Shown here: piece after piece, positions 43,852 through 52,792 of the stretch
Numbering within the stretch: position 1 is the first letter of the stretch
How the letters are laid out: every line of letters begins with the position of its first letter
Assembly (NCBI GenBank): GCA_031256995.1
Contig: JAIRPL010000051.1
Location: forward strand, 1-64,000
Length of the DNA: 64,000 nt
Source of the DNA: Puniceicoccales bacterium
GTDB lineage: Bacteria > Verrucomicrobiota > Verrucomicrobiia > Opitutales > UBA953
Direction: 5' to 3'
The notes under the pieces: generated by a model
Told to the model about the DNA's origin: nothing
Seen by the model: only the letters and a program-made list of their open reading frames with translations
Databases searched by the model: none
Made by a program: the position numbers and the translations under genes

Positions 43852-45073
43852 CACGCCGCAGCCGCCCGCGGCGCCGGCCGGGACCCCGCCAAATCCACCA
43901 ATCTCCGTGCTGTTCGCGATGGACGCCATGCACGGCGGGGGCGCGGAGAAGGTCCTGGCCGACTTGCTCAAACACCTTGATCGCGAAAAAATCCGCCCCG
44001 CCTTGTTCGTTTTCACACGTTGCGGCGCCTATCTGGAAAACCTCCCGCCCGATGTGCCCGTGTTCGCCCTGTTTGAGGACCCGGAACGTTTTCGCGGGCC
44101 GCAAAGGTTTTTGCGCCTCGCCGCGCGCTCCATCTTCATCCGCGCCGCGAAACGCCTCCCGGCGCTGATGCGTCTTGCCGCGAGGCGCGCCGGCCTCCCG
44201 CGAAACTTCGAAGTCGGCGTCTCCTTCTGCGAGGGGATGAACCTGCTCCTGCTCTCCGGCGCGCCCCGGCGTTTCCGAAAAAAAATCGCCTGGGTGCACA
44301 CCAACATGGCACGCCACAAATATGCGCTGGGGAAAGCGGATTTTTCGCGGGCGGCGCGGGCCATGGACAAAATTGTGTTCGTCGCAAAATCGGCCCTGGC
44401 GGTCTTCCAGGAGATTTTTCCGGAAATTCCCCCGCGGAAGCTTGTCCAGATCTACAACCCGGTGGACGTGGATGGCATTCGCGAAAAAGCGGGAATCGAC
44501 ACTGCCGGAAAGCCGCCGCAAAACCGCCCTTTTCAGATTCTTGCCGTCGGGCGGCTGGAGGAGGTCAAGCGTTTTGACCGGCTTTTGGACGCGTTCAAGC
44601 TCGTGCTCGGGCAATCCGTGGACGCCCGGCTCGTCATCCTTGGCTCCGGCGGAAAATTGGCCGCGCTGCGGGAGCACGCGCACAAGGCGGGAGTCGCCGG
44701 AAATGTGGAATTCGTGCCATTTCTGGAAAATCCATACGAAAGAATGGCGCGGGCCGACATTCTCGTCTCCAGCTCCGACTACGAGGGCCTGCCCATCGTC
44801 ATCACCGAGGCCATGTCCCTTGGCCTGCCCGTTGTCGCCACGCGCACGACCGGCGCCGGGGAAATCCTGAACGCCCGTGGCGGCCCATACGGCATCCTCA
44901 CCGATTTCACCCCCGAAAGCCTTGCGGAGGGAATTTCCGCAATGCGGGAGTCCCGGACGCTGACGCGCTTCCGGAACTCTCTTGACGCCGCCCGGCGCGG
45001 CGGTTTTTTCCCTTTCGGTTCCTCCACGGCGGAAATTGAGCGCCTGCTTCTCGGCCTTGGGTCCGGAGCCTGA
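43841..45073 (+). CDS. Glycosyltransferase family 4
   Basis: 410 residues, GT-B fold. SVLFAMDAMHGGGAEKVLADLL is the donor-side N-terminal motif with a Gly-rich loop; RNFEVGVSFCEG, KKIAWVHTNMARHKY, IYNPVDVDGI, ILAVGRLEEVKRFDRLLDA, VPFLENPYERMARADILVSSS and EGLPIVITEAMSLGLPVV (the E-x7-E nucleotide-sugar site) place it in GT4. It adds one sugar to a growing surface glycan; sugars unknown. ATG 43841 overlaps the previous gene by 11 bp, consistent with coupling. First gene of the polysaccharide set. Confidence 0.88.
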   Translation: MCTDTPQPPAAPAGTPPNPPISVLFAMDAMHGGGAEKVLADLLKHLDREKIRPALFVFTRCGAYLENLPPDVPVFALFEDPERFRGPQRFLRLAARSIFIRAAKRLPALMRLAARRAGLPRNFEVGVSFCEGMNLLLLSGAPRRFRKKIAWVHTNMARHKYALGKADFSRAARAMDKIVFVAKSALAVFQEIFPEIPPRKLVQIYNPVDVDGIREKAGIDTAGKPPQNRPFQILAVGRLEEVKRFDRLLDAFKLVLGQSVDARLVILGSGGKLAALREHAHKAGVAGNVEFVPFLENPYERMARADILVSSSDYEGLPIVITEAMSLGLPVVATRTTGAGEILNARGGPYGILTDFTPESLAEGISAMRESRTLTRFRNSLDAARRGGFFPFGSSTAEIERLLLGLGSGA

Positions 45074-45109
45074 CCCCGTCTGTTTTTTGGAGAATTTTCG
45101 CAGGAAAAC

Positions 45110-46516
45110 ATGAGTTTCACAAAATATATGAACATGGGCTTCGACGTGATCATCACGTTCATGCTCATTTTCTCGTTTCCCATGCCCGGCGTGGACCGCA
45201 GCAGTGTTCCGGCGGCCATCATCCTTGGGTTGATCATTGTTTTCAACAGGCGGTTGCGCGGGCGGTTCATACGCGCGCTCTACACGGACAAATTCGTGCG
45301 CTTTTGCCTCATCGGCTGCGGCATCTTCATCGGCTACGGGATGTTGTGGCCCACGATCCTGCAAACCAACGACATGGAGTTGATGCGGGTGTTTCGCCTG
45401 AAGCTGCTGTTCATGGTCCTGCTTCTCGTTTTATACCTGCACCTGAAAGCGCGCCACGGCGTGTACGGCACCCTGCGGATCATCTACATCACATTCGTCC
45501 TGCAAAGCATCATCCAGCTCGGCGGTTATTGCAGCGAGAGCTTCCTCTCTGTCATCCGCACGATCGGCCCGATTTCCGAAAATTCGGAAGACCTTTACGG
45601 CGGGCAGCTTTCACGGGGATTCGCGCTGTGCGGGGTGCGCTTCTTTGGCCTCTCCGTCCCCTACTCGTTCGTGCTCGCCGCCTACCTCTATGTCTTTGGC
45701 GGCAAGTTCAAGTGGACGGACGTTTTCTGGCTTTGCGTCTATGTCGCGGGCGGCACGTTTTCCGCGCGGAGTTTCTTTATCGGACTCCTCGCCTGCCTTG
45801 TGGTCATCACCCTGTCGCGCGGCGGCGCGAGCCTGTATTTCAAAATGAGCGCGGGAGCGATGTTCCTGATCTTTTTCGTCATGGGCATCATGCCGGAGTC
45901 GCTTGCTGAAAAAACGCAGAACCAGCTCTTCCCGTGGATGTTCGAATTTTGGTACAATTTTCAGTCGACAGGCACGTTTCGCACCAACAGTTCCGACGCC
46001 GTGCTCTATCTGCACCACTTTGAGCTTCCGGCCAGCACCATCGCCTTTGGCGACGGGTATATGCTGGAGCCGTGGGCCGCCGATACCGGTTTTTACTATC
46101 CCTATCTTGGCACGGACGCCGGATACATGCGCACGCTTGGCTTTGGCGGGATTCCCTACCTGCTGGCTGTCGCCTTCTTTCACGCCTGCATGCTCTGGCC
46201 GATTGCGAAAATGCCCCGTGCCGGCGCAAAATGGGTCTTCTGGGTGCTTGTCGGCCTCATGCTCGTCATGCAAATCAAGGGGGACATCCTTGGGGCGCTG
46301 ACAATGTTCACCTACGACCTGTTTTTCCTCGGTCTGTGCCTTGAGGGCATCGCCGCGCACGAGCGCGACCGGCGCCGCAAGGCGCCCGCCTTCATTCCCG
46401 GGCCGCCACTGCCGCTTCCCCCCGGTTTCGCCCCGCCCCGGTTCCGTCCCCTTCCGCCGCCGCCACCGATGCCCCTTCCCCCGCCTGGCGCGCTCCAACC
46501 CCGGCCCCTTTCCTGA
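45110..46516 (+). CDS. Wzy-like polysaccharide polymerase/O-antigen ligase family membrane protein
   Basis: 468 residues with about 10-12 membrane helices in the first 420 and a large soluble loop at about 270-340 (YNFQSTGTFRTNSSDAVLY). This layout and its position among glycosyltransferases suggest a Wzy polymerase or WaaL-type ligase; sequence alone cannot separate the two. The tail (about 420-468) is strongly Pro-rich with PPLPLPPG and PPPPPMPLPPPG, which is unusual for the family. It ends 1 bp before the next start. Confidence 0.7.
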   Translation: MSFTKYMNMGFDVIITFMLIFSFPMPGVDRSSVPAAIILGLIIVFNRRLRGRFIRALYTDKFVRFCLIGCGIFIGYGMLWPTILQTNDMELMRVFRLKLLFMVLLLVLYLHLKARHGVYGTLRIIYITFVLQSIIQLGGYCSESFLSVIRTIGPISENSEDLYGGQLSRGFALCGVRFFGLSVPYSFVLAAYLYVFGGKFKWTDVFWLCVYVAGGTFSARSFFIGLLACLVVITLSRGGASLYFKMSAGAMFLIFFVMGIMPESLAEKTQNQLFPWMFEFWYNFQSTGTFRTNSSDAVLYLHHFELPASTIAFGDGYMLEPWAADTGFYYPYLGTDAGYMRTLGFGGIPYLLAVAFFHACMLWPIAKMPRAGAKWVFWVLVGLMLVMQIKGDILGALTMFTYDLFFLGLCLEGIAAHERDRRRKAPAFIPGPPLPLPPGFAPPRFRPLPPPPPMPLPPPGALQPRPLS

Positions 46517-46517
46517 C

Positions 46518-47315
46518 GTGAGCACGAACCCAAAGAATCCGCCCCCCGCCGCCAGCGTCGTCCTTTGCGTTCTTAATGGGGAGGAATGCCTTCCGCGCGC
46601 GCTCGACAGCATTTTTGCCCAGACCTTCGCGGATTTTGAGGCCATCGTCGTGGATGATGGCTCCACGGACGCCACCGCGGAAATTCTTGCCGGATATGCC
46701 GCCCGGGAGCCGCGCCTGCGTGTCCTGCGCCATGCGCGCAACGAGGGCATCCCCAAATCCCTCAACGACGGCATCGCCGCCGCCCGCGCGCCGCTCATCC
46801 TCCGCGCCGACGCGGACGATTACAATTTTCCCGGGCGCTTCGCCCTTCAGGTGGCCTTCATGCGGGAGCACCCGGAGGTGGATGTGCTCGGGGGGGCGAT
46901 GGAGCGCGCCGACTCTCGCGGGCGTGTCTTTTCCGTGACCAGCCAGCCCGCGACAAACGCCGGCATCCAGCGCCGCCTTTACCTGCGCGTCCCCTTTTTC
47001 CACCCGACCGTCGCCTTGCGGAAGGCTTTCTGGGAACGCCATGGCGGCTACTCCACCCGCTGGCCCCACTGCGAGGACGCCGATCTCTGGCTGCGCGCCC
47101 ACAAGGGCGCCACCTATGCCAACCTGCCCGACATCCTCGTGCGCTACCATGCCCCGCGCACCCTCCGCCACTCGCGCCAGCTGGAAGTTTTCCGGATGCT
47201 TCTCGCCAACGGAAAACGCAACGGGGAACTCCATCGCGCCCTTTTGGCCATTGCCAAGTTCACGGCGGCCACATTTTGGTTCAAAGTCTTTCCCAGCAAA
47301 TATTTTGCCCCGTGA
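46518..47315 (+). CDS. Glycosyltransferase family 2
   Basis: 265 residues, GT-A fold. ASVVLCVLNGEECLPRALDS, AIVVDDGSTDATAEIL (UDP-sugar), LRADADDYNFPGRF with the metal-binding DxD (ADADD), and HCEDADLWLRA with the acid/base ED pair. GTG start at 46518, right after the previous stop; the open frame upstream is inside the Wzy gene. The stop TGA overlaps the next start (TGATG). Adds a sugar in the surface-glycan pathway. Confidence 0.88.
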   Translation: MSTNPKNPPPAASVVLCVLNGEECLPRALDSIFAQTFADFEAIVVDDGSTDATAEILAGYAAREPRLRVLRHARNEGIPKSLNDGIAAARAPLILRADADDYNFPGRFALQVAFMREHPEVDVLGGAMERADSRGRVFSVTSQPATNAGIQRRLYLRVPFFHPTVALRKAFWERHGGYSTRWPHCEDADLWLRAHKGATYANLPDILVRYHAPRTLRHSRQLEVFRMLLANGKRNGELHRALLAIAKFTAATFWFKVFPSKYFAP

Positions 47316-48460
47316 TGCCCCCTCCAGCCCCCCCGCAGCCTCCGCCCGCCGTGAAAGCCGTCCTGTTCGGCTCATTTGTCCCCGGATCGCAGCCCGGCGG
47401 CATCACCACGCATTGCACTCGTTTGGCGGAGCGCCTGGAGGAGACGCCGTCCTGCGCCGTCCGCCGTGTGAACATCAAGTTGCGCGGCCCGCTCCGGCGC
47501 TCCTTTTTGCGCGGCAATCCTGCGGCATGGCTGTGCGCCGCCATGCGCGCCAGGCTGTCCGGATTCCACCTTTTTCACTTCAACGCCTCCTCGCGCAGCC
47601 TTCCCTTTCTCATTCTCGCCCCGCTCCTGCGCCCGCTCGGCGCGCGGCTCATCCTTTCCTTCCATTCCGGCGCGCTCTCCGCCAGCCTTGGGCGGAACGA
47701 CCCGCTGGCCATCGCGCTCTTCCGCGTCTCCCTCGCGCTCGCCCACCGCGTCATTTTCATGAACCAGCGTGAAAGCGCCGCCGTTGCCCTCCGTTTCCCC
47801 AGGCATGCCGCCAAATTCGCGGCAATCGGCCCTTTTGTGCTTCCCGCCCTGAAAGATCGTGAGAAAGCCCTGTGCCGCAAGGACCTCCAGGGCCGGGACC
47901 CCGGCGCCGCCCCCCGCGATCGTCCCTATGTCGTCGCCTGCATGGGAGCCTGGCTTCCCTACTACCTGTTCGAGGAGGTCATCACCGTCCTCCAGCGTGT
48001 TTCCAAGGACTTCCCTTCCAGCCGGTTTGAACTCCGCATCGCCGCCGCGCTTTTCAACATCGACCCGGCCTACAAACGGAAAATCGAGGCCGCCGCCCGC
48101 CTTTGCCGCCCCGCCGCCGGGGAAGGGGGGCTTCGTGTCACCACGGAGGAAAATGTCGCCGACCCGCTCGTGTTTCTTGCGGATTGCGACCTCCTTGTGC
48201 GCTCCAGCAGCGTGGATTCCTTTGGGCTGTGCGTCGCCGAGGCCTTGTTTCTTGGCAAGCCCGCCATTGCCACCGACGTCTGCCGGCGCGCGGAGGGGGC
48301 GCTCCTTTACACCCCGCACGACCTCGACGCCCTCGAGGCCCACATCCGCCTTTCCTACCAGCGCCATCGCGATGGCACCCAGCCGCCGCTTTCCCTTCCG
48401 GAGGCCGAGGATGACTTCCCGAGGCTCCTGCGGCTTTATGGGGAGGAGGCCGCCGCATGA
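47315..48460 (+). CDS. Glycosyltransferase family 4 (second)
   Basis: 381 residues. GT-B fold: VLFGSFVPGSQPGGITTHCTRLAE at the N-terminus, FHFNASSRSLPFLILAP, LILSFHSGAL, RVIFMNQRE, and a VDSFGLCVAEALFLGKPAIAT (E-x7-E-like) donor site. A loop at about 183-210 is Pro/Arg-rich. ATG 47315 overlaps the previous stop by 1 bp. The stop overlaps the next gene by ATGA. Confidence 0.83.
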   Translation: MPPPAPPQPPPAVKAVLFGSFVPGSQPGGITTHCTRLAERLEETPSCAVRRVNIKLRGPLRRSFLRGNPAAWLCAAMRARLSGFHLFHFNASSRSLPFLILAPLLRPLGARLILSFHSGALSASLGRNDPLAIALFRVSLALAHRVIFMNQRESAAVALRFPRHAAKFAAIGPFVLPALKDREKALCRKDLQGRDPGAAPRDRPYVVACMGAWLPYYLFEEVITVLQRVSKDFPSSRFELRIAAALFNIDPAYKRKIEAAARLCRPAAGEGGLRVTTEENVADPLVFLADCDLLVRSSSVDSFGLCVAEALFLGKPAIATDVCRRAEGALLYTPHDLDALEAHIRLSYQRHRDGTQPPLSLPEAEDDFPRLLRLYGEEAAA

Positions 48461-49662
48461 GCGCCCCGCAACCGGGGACCTCGTCCGCGCCCGCCCCGTC
48501 CGACGCCTCCTCCGCCGGCTTTCTCGCGAACAATTTTGATCTCGTCCGCCTTTTTGCCGCGCTGCAAACCGTGCTTGAGCACGGCGTCTTCTACATCCTC
48601 CTCTGCCGTCATGACTGGCATGGCCTTCCCCTGCCGCTGCGCCACCTCCTTGATTTCCATGGTGTCGCCATCTTCTTTGTCATCAGCGGCTACCTCGTTT
48701 CCGCCTCCTGGGAGCGCGCCGGCAGCGTCCTCGCCTATGCCCGCAACCGCGTCTTGCGGATCTACCCCGCGCTGTGGATGTGCCTGCTGCTCTCCGTCAT
48801 CGTGGTTTTCGCGCTGCGCGTCCCCGTCTCCGCCGGCGAGCTCCTCAAGTGGCTTGCCGCGCAGGCGACCTTCCTCCAGTGCTTCAATCCGGATTTCTTT
48901 CGCGAGCGTGGCGTCGGCCTCCTCAGCCCCGGCAAGGGCGTCATCAACGGCGCGCTCTGGACCATCACCGTCGAGCTTCAGTTCTACATCGTCTTCCCGG
49001 TTCTCCACGCCCTCCTGAAAATGATCTGGAATGGCCGCGCGCCAGGGCGTCTCGCCTCCATTGCCGCCACCATCGCGTTTGGTTTTCTGGGCTGGCTTTC
49101 CGTCCGCCACGGGGGGCGGCTTTTCCCGGAAAATTTCAACCATCTCCCGTACCTGAACCTCACTTTCATCCCCCATTTTTACCTCTTTCTCTTCGGGTGG
49201 GCCTTGCGGAAAAATTTTGACTGGCTTGCGCCCATTTTGCGCGGCAAGGCCCTTTTTTGGATCGGCGGCCTTTGCCTGCTTGTCCTCATGCGCGGAACCT
49301 TTGGGTTCCCCTATCCGCGCGGCGTGATGATCTACCCCTCCATCCAGTATCTCCTGCTTGGCCTGGCCGCCGTCTCCTGCGCGCACACCGCGCCCTCCCT
49401 TGCAAAGAAGATCCTGCGCGGCAACGACATCTCCTACGGCATTTACATCTACCACATGCTCGTTCTCTCCCTCTTCATGGAACTTGGCCTTTACGGCTGG
49501 TTCCTGGCGACAGGCTATAAAAATCTCGCCCTCTTCGTCCTTGTGACGCTGCTTGCCGCCGTGCTTTCCTGGTTCCTTGTCGAGCGCCCCGCCCTCCGGC
49601 TCAAGCGTCGAGTCCCGCGGCTTTTTGCGCGCGGCGGCGCGTTCAACAGGCCGCCGCCGTGA
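48457..49662 (+). CDS. Acyltransferase family 3 (OafA/YrhL-like)
   Basis: 401 residues, about 10 membrane helices. FDLVRLFAALQTVLEHG near the start, HGVAIFFVISGYLVS with the family catalytic-region pattern, NGALWTITVELQFYIVFPVL, and a final WFLVERP. Such proteins O-acetylate glycans or lipids in the inner membrane. The 25-residue start (MSAPQPGTSS...) is Ala/Pro-rich. ATGA overlap with the previous gene. Its last 20 bp overlap the convergent GH20 gene. Confidence 0.9.
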   Translation: MSAPQPGTSSAPAPSDASSAGFLANNFDLVRLFAALQTVLEHGVFYILLCRHDWHGLPLPLRHLLDFHGVAIFFVISGYLVSASWERAGSVLAYARNRVLRIYPALWMCLLLSVIVVFALRVPVSAGELLKWLAAQATFLQCFNPDFFRERGVGLLSPGKGVINGALWTITVELQFYIVFPVLHALLKMIWNGRAPGRLASIAATIAFGFLGWLSVRHGGRLFPENFNHLPYLNLTFIPHFYLFLFGWALRKNFDWLAPILRGKALFWIGGLCLLVLMRGTFGFPYPRGVMIYPSIQYLLLGLAAVSCAHTAPSLAKKILRGNDISYGIYIYHMLVLSLFMELGLYGWFLATGYKNLALFVLVTLLAAVLSWFLVERPALRLKRRVPRLFARGGAFNRPPP

Positions 49663-51571
49663 TCCGGGAGACGCTCTCCGCAAGGCCGCCCTCCCGCGCG
49701 CGGCGGCGCCATGCGGCACGGTAAAGGGCCAGCGAGGCGCGGAATTGACGGCGCGCGGACGCGGCGGCGAACGGGCGCTCCACCCCGGAACGGATGGCGC
49801 GGGCGCGAAAAACCGCCAGACGCGCCAGCGCCAGCGAGGCGCCAAGCTCGGCGTCAACCGCCGGGACGCCCCGCGCCGGCTCCCACTCCCGGGCGCGGAT
49901 CCCGCTGTGGGCGCCCCCGGCGAGATCCGCCGCAAGCGTCCCGTCCAGCGTCTCCTCCAGATGCGCCAGCGAGGCGGAAAGCTCGCGCTCCGGGACCTCC
50001 CGCAAAAGCCCCTCCAGGACCGGGCGGCGGGCGGTGAGCAATTCCCAAAGGAGGCTCTTGTTGCGGATGGTTTTTGTGAAAAAACGGTCCGCCATGCCAA
50101 ACCGGAGCAGGCGGCGGGCGGGCGCGGCATCGCCGTCAAAAAACGCGGCCCCGATGCCACCCTCGAGTACGGCCGAATCCGGCGTGGTCTCATGGGCATG
50201 GGCGCCGGGGTTCCATGCGAGCGCCGCCATCGCGGCCAGCGGCGGGTAAAACGCGGGCCAGGGCTGGTGGTTGCCGCAATCCCCCCAGCTGGTCAGGAGG
50301 ATGCCATCGGCGCGGTGCCGGAGCGCCGCCGCGAGAGCCTCCCGGACATTGGCCAGGGCATTGTCCAGCCTTCCGTGCAGGCTCTGCCAGGCCGACGTTC
50401 CCGGCGCCACAAGGTATTCGCGCCCTGTCGCGGCGAGCGCGGCGCATTGCGCCTCAAAGGGGTGCCCCGCGTCATACCCCCAAAGCACGGGGATGGCGGA
50501 GGCCGGGAGGGTGTCCGCGTGGCGGATCCCGCCCGGCTCCAGCAGGATGTCCGCCCAGAACTGCGCCCTGCGCCCGCGCGCCTCGACGGAGCGCGCAAGC
50601 GCGGAAAGATGCCCGCAATAGACGGCGTGCTTCCCGAGGGTGGCGCAGAGTTCGCGGCTCGCGCCCAGGCCAAGCTCCCAAGGCTCGTCGCCTCCGATGT
50701 TGAAGGGCGCGCCGGGCGTGTCGGGAAAATTGGCGAGAAACTCGGCGTGAAGCTCCCCGGCGAAACGAAGGCTCTCCGGGCCGGGGCGGAGCGTCCCCGG
50801 CGGGCGGTGCGTGCCGGCGAGTTCGTGATGGAACCCCCCGGGGCACTCGGCGAGATGCCGGTAGCGCCTGTGCCTCAGCCAGCGCTCGACATGCCCGAAG
50901 GATTGCAGGTTTGGGACAAGGCGGATGGCGTGCGCGGCGCAGCGGTCGCGCAGCAGGGCGTAATCCGCGGCATCCAGCGGCGACGCGCCAAGCCAGACCT
51001 CGCGCCTCCCCGCGAAGGCGTAGGTGTGCTCCGTGTAGAGCTGGAGCTGGTTGATGCGCAAAAAAGAGAGCTGCGACACCAGGGCCTCAAGGGCGGCGTT
51101 TGTCGGGACCTTGCAGCGGGAGATGTCCAGCATGAACCCGCGTTGCGGGAACGCCGGGGCGTCCTCGCAGACGAGCGCCGGCATCCTCGCGCCAAACCGG
51201 CGCAGCAGCTGCGCAAAGGTCTGCAACGCATGGAGCAGGCCGGCGGGATCGGCGGCGCGGACACGCAAACCGGCCTCCGGCGCGACCTCAAGGCGGTAAC
51301 CGCCGGCCGGAAGGCTGGCGTCGCGGACGGCGAACGGCATGCCATCGCCCGCCCCCGCGCCAGGGCCGTCCCGCATCTCCACGCGCACGCCCGGCGCGTT
51401 CGAGGCATCCGCCGCGGCGCGCAGACGGGCGTTGGCCGCGTGGTGCACGGGGACGCCGTCCCATTCGCCGCGGCAAAACCACAGCCGGGGGGCGGATGCC
51501 CGCGCGCCAAGGTCAAACACCCCGCCGGTGGCGGTGATTTTTCGGGGCCTTGGGAAGAGGGTGGAAAACAT
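49643..51571 (-). CDS. GH20 beta-N-acetylhexosaminidase-like protein
   Basis: 642 residues. A small N-terminal beta domain (about 1-135) precedes the GH20 TIM barrel: QRGFMLDISRCKVPT (about 145), LRINQLQLYTEHTYAFAG, LVPNLQSFGHVERWL, and the catalytic pair Asp295-Glu296 in FNIGGDEPWELG. GH20 enzymes use substrate-assisted catalysis to remove N-acetylhexosamines from chitin, peptidoglycan or glycoprotein glycans. The last 140 residues are helical, Ala/Arg-rich. No signal peptide is seen, so cytoplasmic unless another start is used. It overlaps the end of the acyltransferase gene by 20 bp in opposite orientation. Confidence 0.85.
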   Translation of the reverse strand: MFSTLFPRPRKITATGGVFDLGARASAPRLWFCRGEWDGVPVHHAANARLRAAADASNAPGVRVEMRDGPGAGAGDGMPFAVRDASLPAGGYRLEVAPEAGLRVRAADPAGLLHALQTFAQLLRRFGARMPALVCEDAPAFPQRGFMLDISRCKVPTNAALEALVSQLSFLRINQLQLYTEHTYAFAGRREVWLGASPLDAADYALLRDRCAAHAIRLVPNLQSFGHVERWLRHRRYRHLAECPGGFHHELAGTHRPPGTLRPGPESLRFAGELHAEFLANFPDTPGAPFNIGGDEPWELGLGASRELCATLGKHAVYCGHLSALARSVEARGRRAQFWADILLEPGGIRHADTLPASAIPVLWGYDAGHPFEAQCAALAATGREYLVAPGTSAWQSLHGRLDNALANVREALAAALRHRADGILLTSWGDCGNHQPWPAFYPPLAAMAALAWNPGAHAHETTPDSAVLEGGIGAAFFDGDAAPARRLLRFGMADRFFTKTIRNKSLLWELLTARRPVLEGLLREVPERELSASLAHLEETLDGTLAADLAGGAHSGIRAREWEPARGVPAVDAELGASLALARLAVFRARAIRSGVERPFAAASARRQFRASLALYRAAWRRRAREGGLAESVSRITAAAC

Positions 51572-51630
51572 ATTGGAGGCTGGGGCTGGAAGGGCGGGGA
51601 AGGGCCATCGCGGCAGGTCCGGCCCTGGCG

Positions 51631-52581
51631 TCAGTCAATCTTCGTGAAACGGGCTGGCGGTGGCAGCGGCGGCGTGGCGCCAAGGGTTGCCGGCGCATAG
51701 ATGTCCTGCGCATAGCGGGCATCGTCGAGCACCGCCGCCTTGGTGACACGGAACACGTCGCGATCGCGCGTGCGCAGATCCAGCAGCCGCAGCTCCTCCG
51801 GGATGTAGACGCCCTTGATGCTGTTGAAACTTTCGATCTCAAGCCGCCGCACCTCGTCATTGCTGTCGTTGAAGATCGAGGCCTGCATGAGCACCTGCGA
51901 GTCATAGCCCTTGTCGATGCCGATCCGGACGAAGCCTATCTCCGGGTGCGCGCGCTTGAAATCCCCCGGCGGGAGCATCTTGAAAAAGTGCGTGGGCCTG
52001 CCCCTGAAACGGCGTGTCCCGTCATATTCCACGGTCTGCCAGTAGGCGAACGGCTGCTGCAATTCCAGGGGGGTGATGATGAGTCCGGGGAAGAACGGCT
52101 GGTTCGCGGCCTTGTTGAGCCTCGCGGGCTTGCCCGCCGCGTCAAGGCCCCAGATGGCGGCATTCTTTCCGCCCTTCAGGATGTAGCGCAACGGGGTCTT
52201 CTCGGCGGATCCCGCGGGCCGCTCCAGCTCGATGCGAAACACCGGCCCGTCGCGCCACGAGGTCCAGATGATGCCCTTGTGCGCGACCTCCTGGCCGCCG
52301 CGGCGCGGAATGTGCGTGATGGTGAAATGGAAGCAGCTGTCCGCCAGGCGCAGGCTCCGGAATCGTTGCAACGTCTCGGCCTGCCCCGCCTCCGAAAGCT
52401 GCGGCGGGCGCATCTCGCCGCCGATGGACTGCGCCCTGGCGGCAGGCGCCCAGGCACCCTGCCCGGCGGCCGCCACGGCGAAAACCAGGGCGGCGGCGCC
52501 GAGCGCCCTTCCCGTTCCGCATCCTGGGAGATTTCCGGCGCGGCGCGGCAGGCGGCGCGCAAGGGCATGAAAAAAGCTCAT
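51631..52581 (-). CDS. LolA-like outer-membrane lipoprotein-sorting-type protein
   Basis: 316 residues from ATG 52581, with a long signal peptide (basic start, hydrophobic AALVFAVAAAGQGAW, cut near ARAQS). The mature part is beta-rich: CFHFTITHIPRRGGQ, HKGIIWTSWRDGPVFRIEL, GLIITPLELQQPFAYW, THFFKMLPP, FVRIGIDKGYDSQVLMQAS, VRRLEIESF. This resembles the half-barrel 'LolA-like' proteins that handle lipids in the periplasm. The assignment is by pattern only. The frame is open upstream to 53289, but this overlaps the divergent gene at 52793. Confidence 0.6.
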   Translation of the reverse strand: MSFFHALARRLPRRAGNLPGCGTGRALGAAALVFAVAAAGQGAWAPAARAQSIGGEMRPPQLSEAGQAETLQRFRSLRLADSCFHFTITHIPRRGGQEVAHKGIIWTSWRDGPVFRIELERPAGSAEKTPLRYILKGGKNAAIWGLDAAGKPARLNKAANQPFFPGLIITPLELQQPFAYWQTVEYDGTRRFRGRPTHFFKMLPPGDFKRAHPEIGFVRIGIDKGYDSQVLMQASIFNDSNDEVRRLEIESFNSIKGVYIPEELRLLDLRTRDRDVFRVTKAAVLDDARYAQDIYAPATLGATPPLPPPARFTKID

Positions 52582-52792
52582 GCACGGGGATGTTCGAATT
52601 TTCGGCCGGCGTGTGAAGTAGAAACCCTCCACCCCGGCATGGCGCCCCGCGTCCGCGCCGCGCCGGGCGGCGAAACCTGGCGTGCGCACCCCGGCGCAAC
52701 TCCACCGGGCATGCGGGGTTTTCACGCAGGCCGGCGGTTCAAGGCCGCCGTCAAAACACAATCCACCAACCAAGACCACCATAGGAACTCCC

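Noticed and set aside
49553-51700. 715-codon plus-strand frame opposite the GH20 gene
   Set aside because: Arg/Pro/Gly-rich shadow in very GC-rich DNA; the GH20 reading has catalytic motifs.
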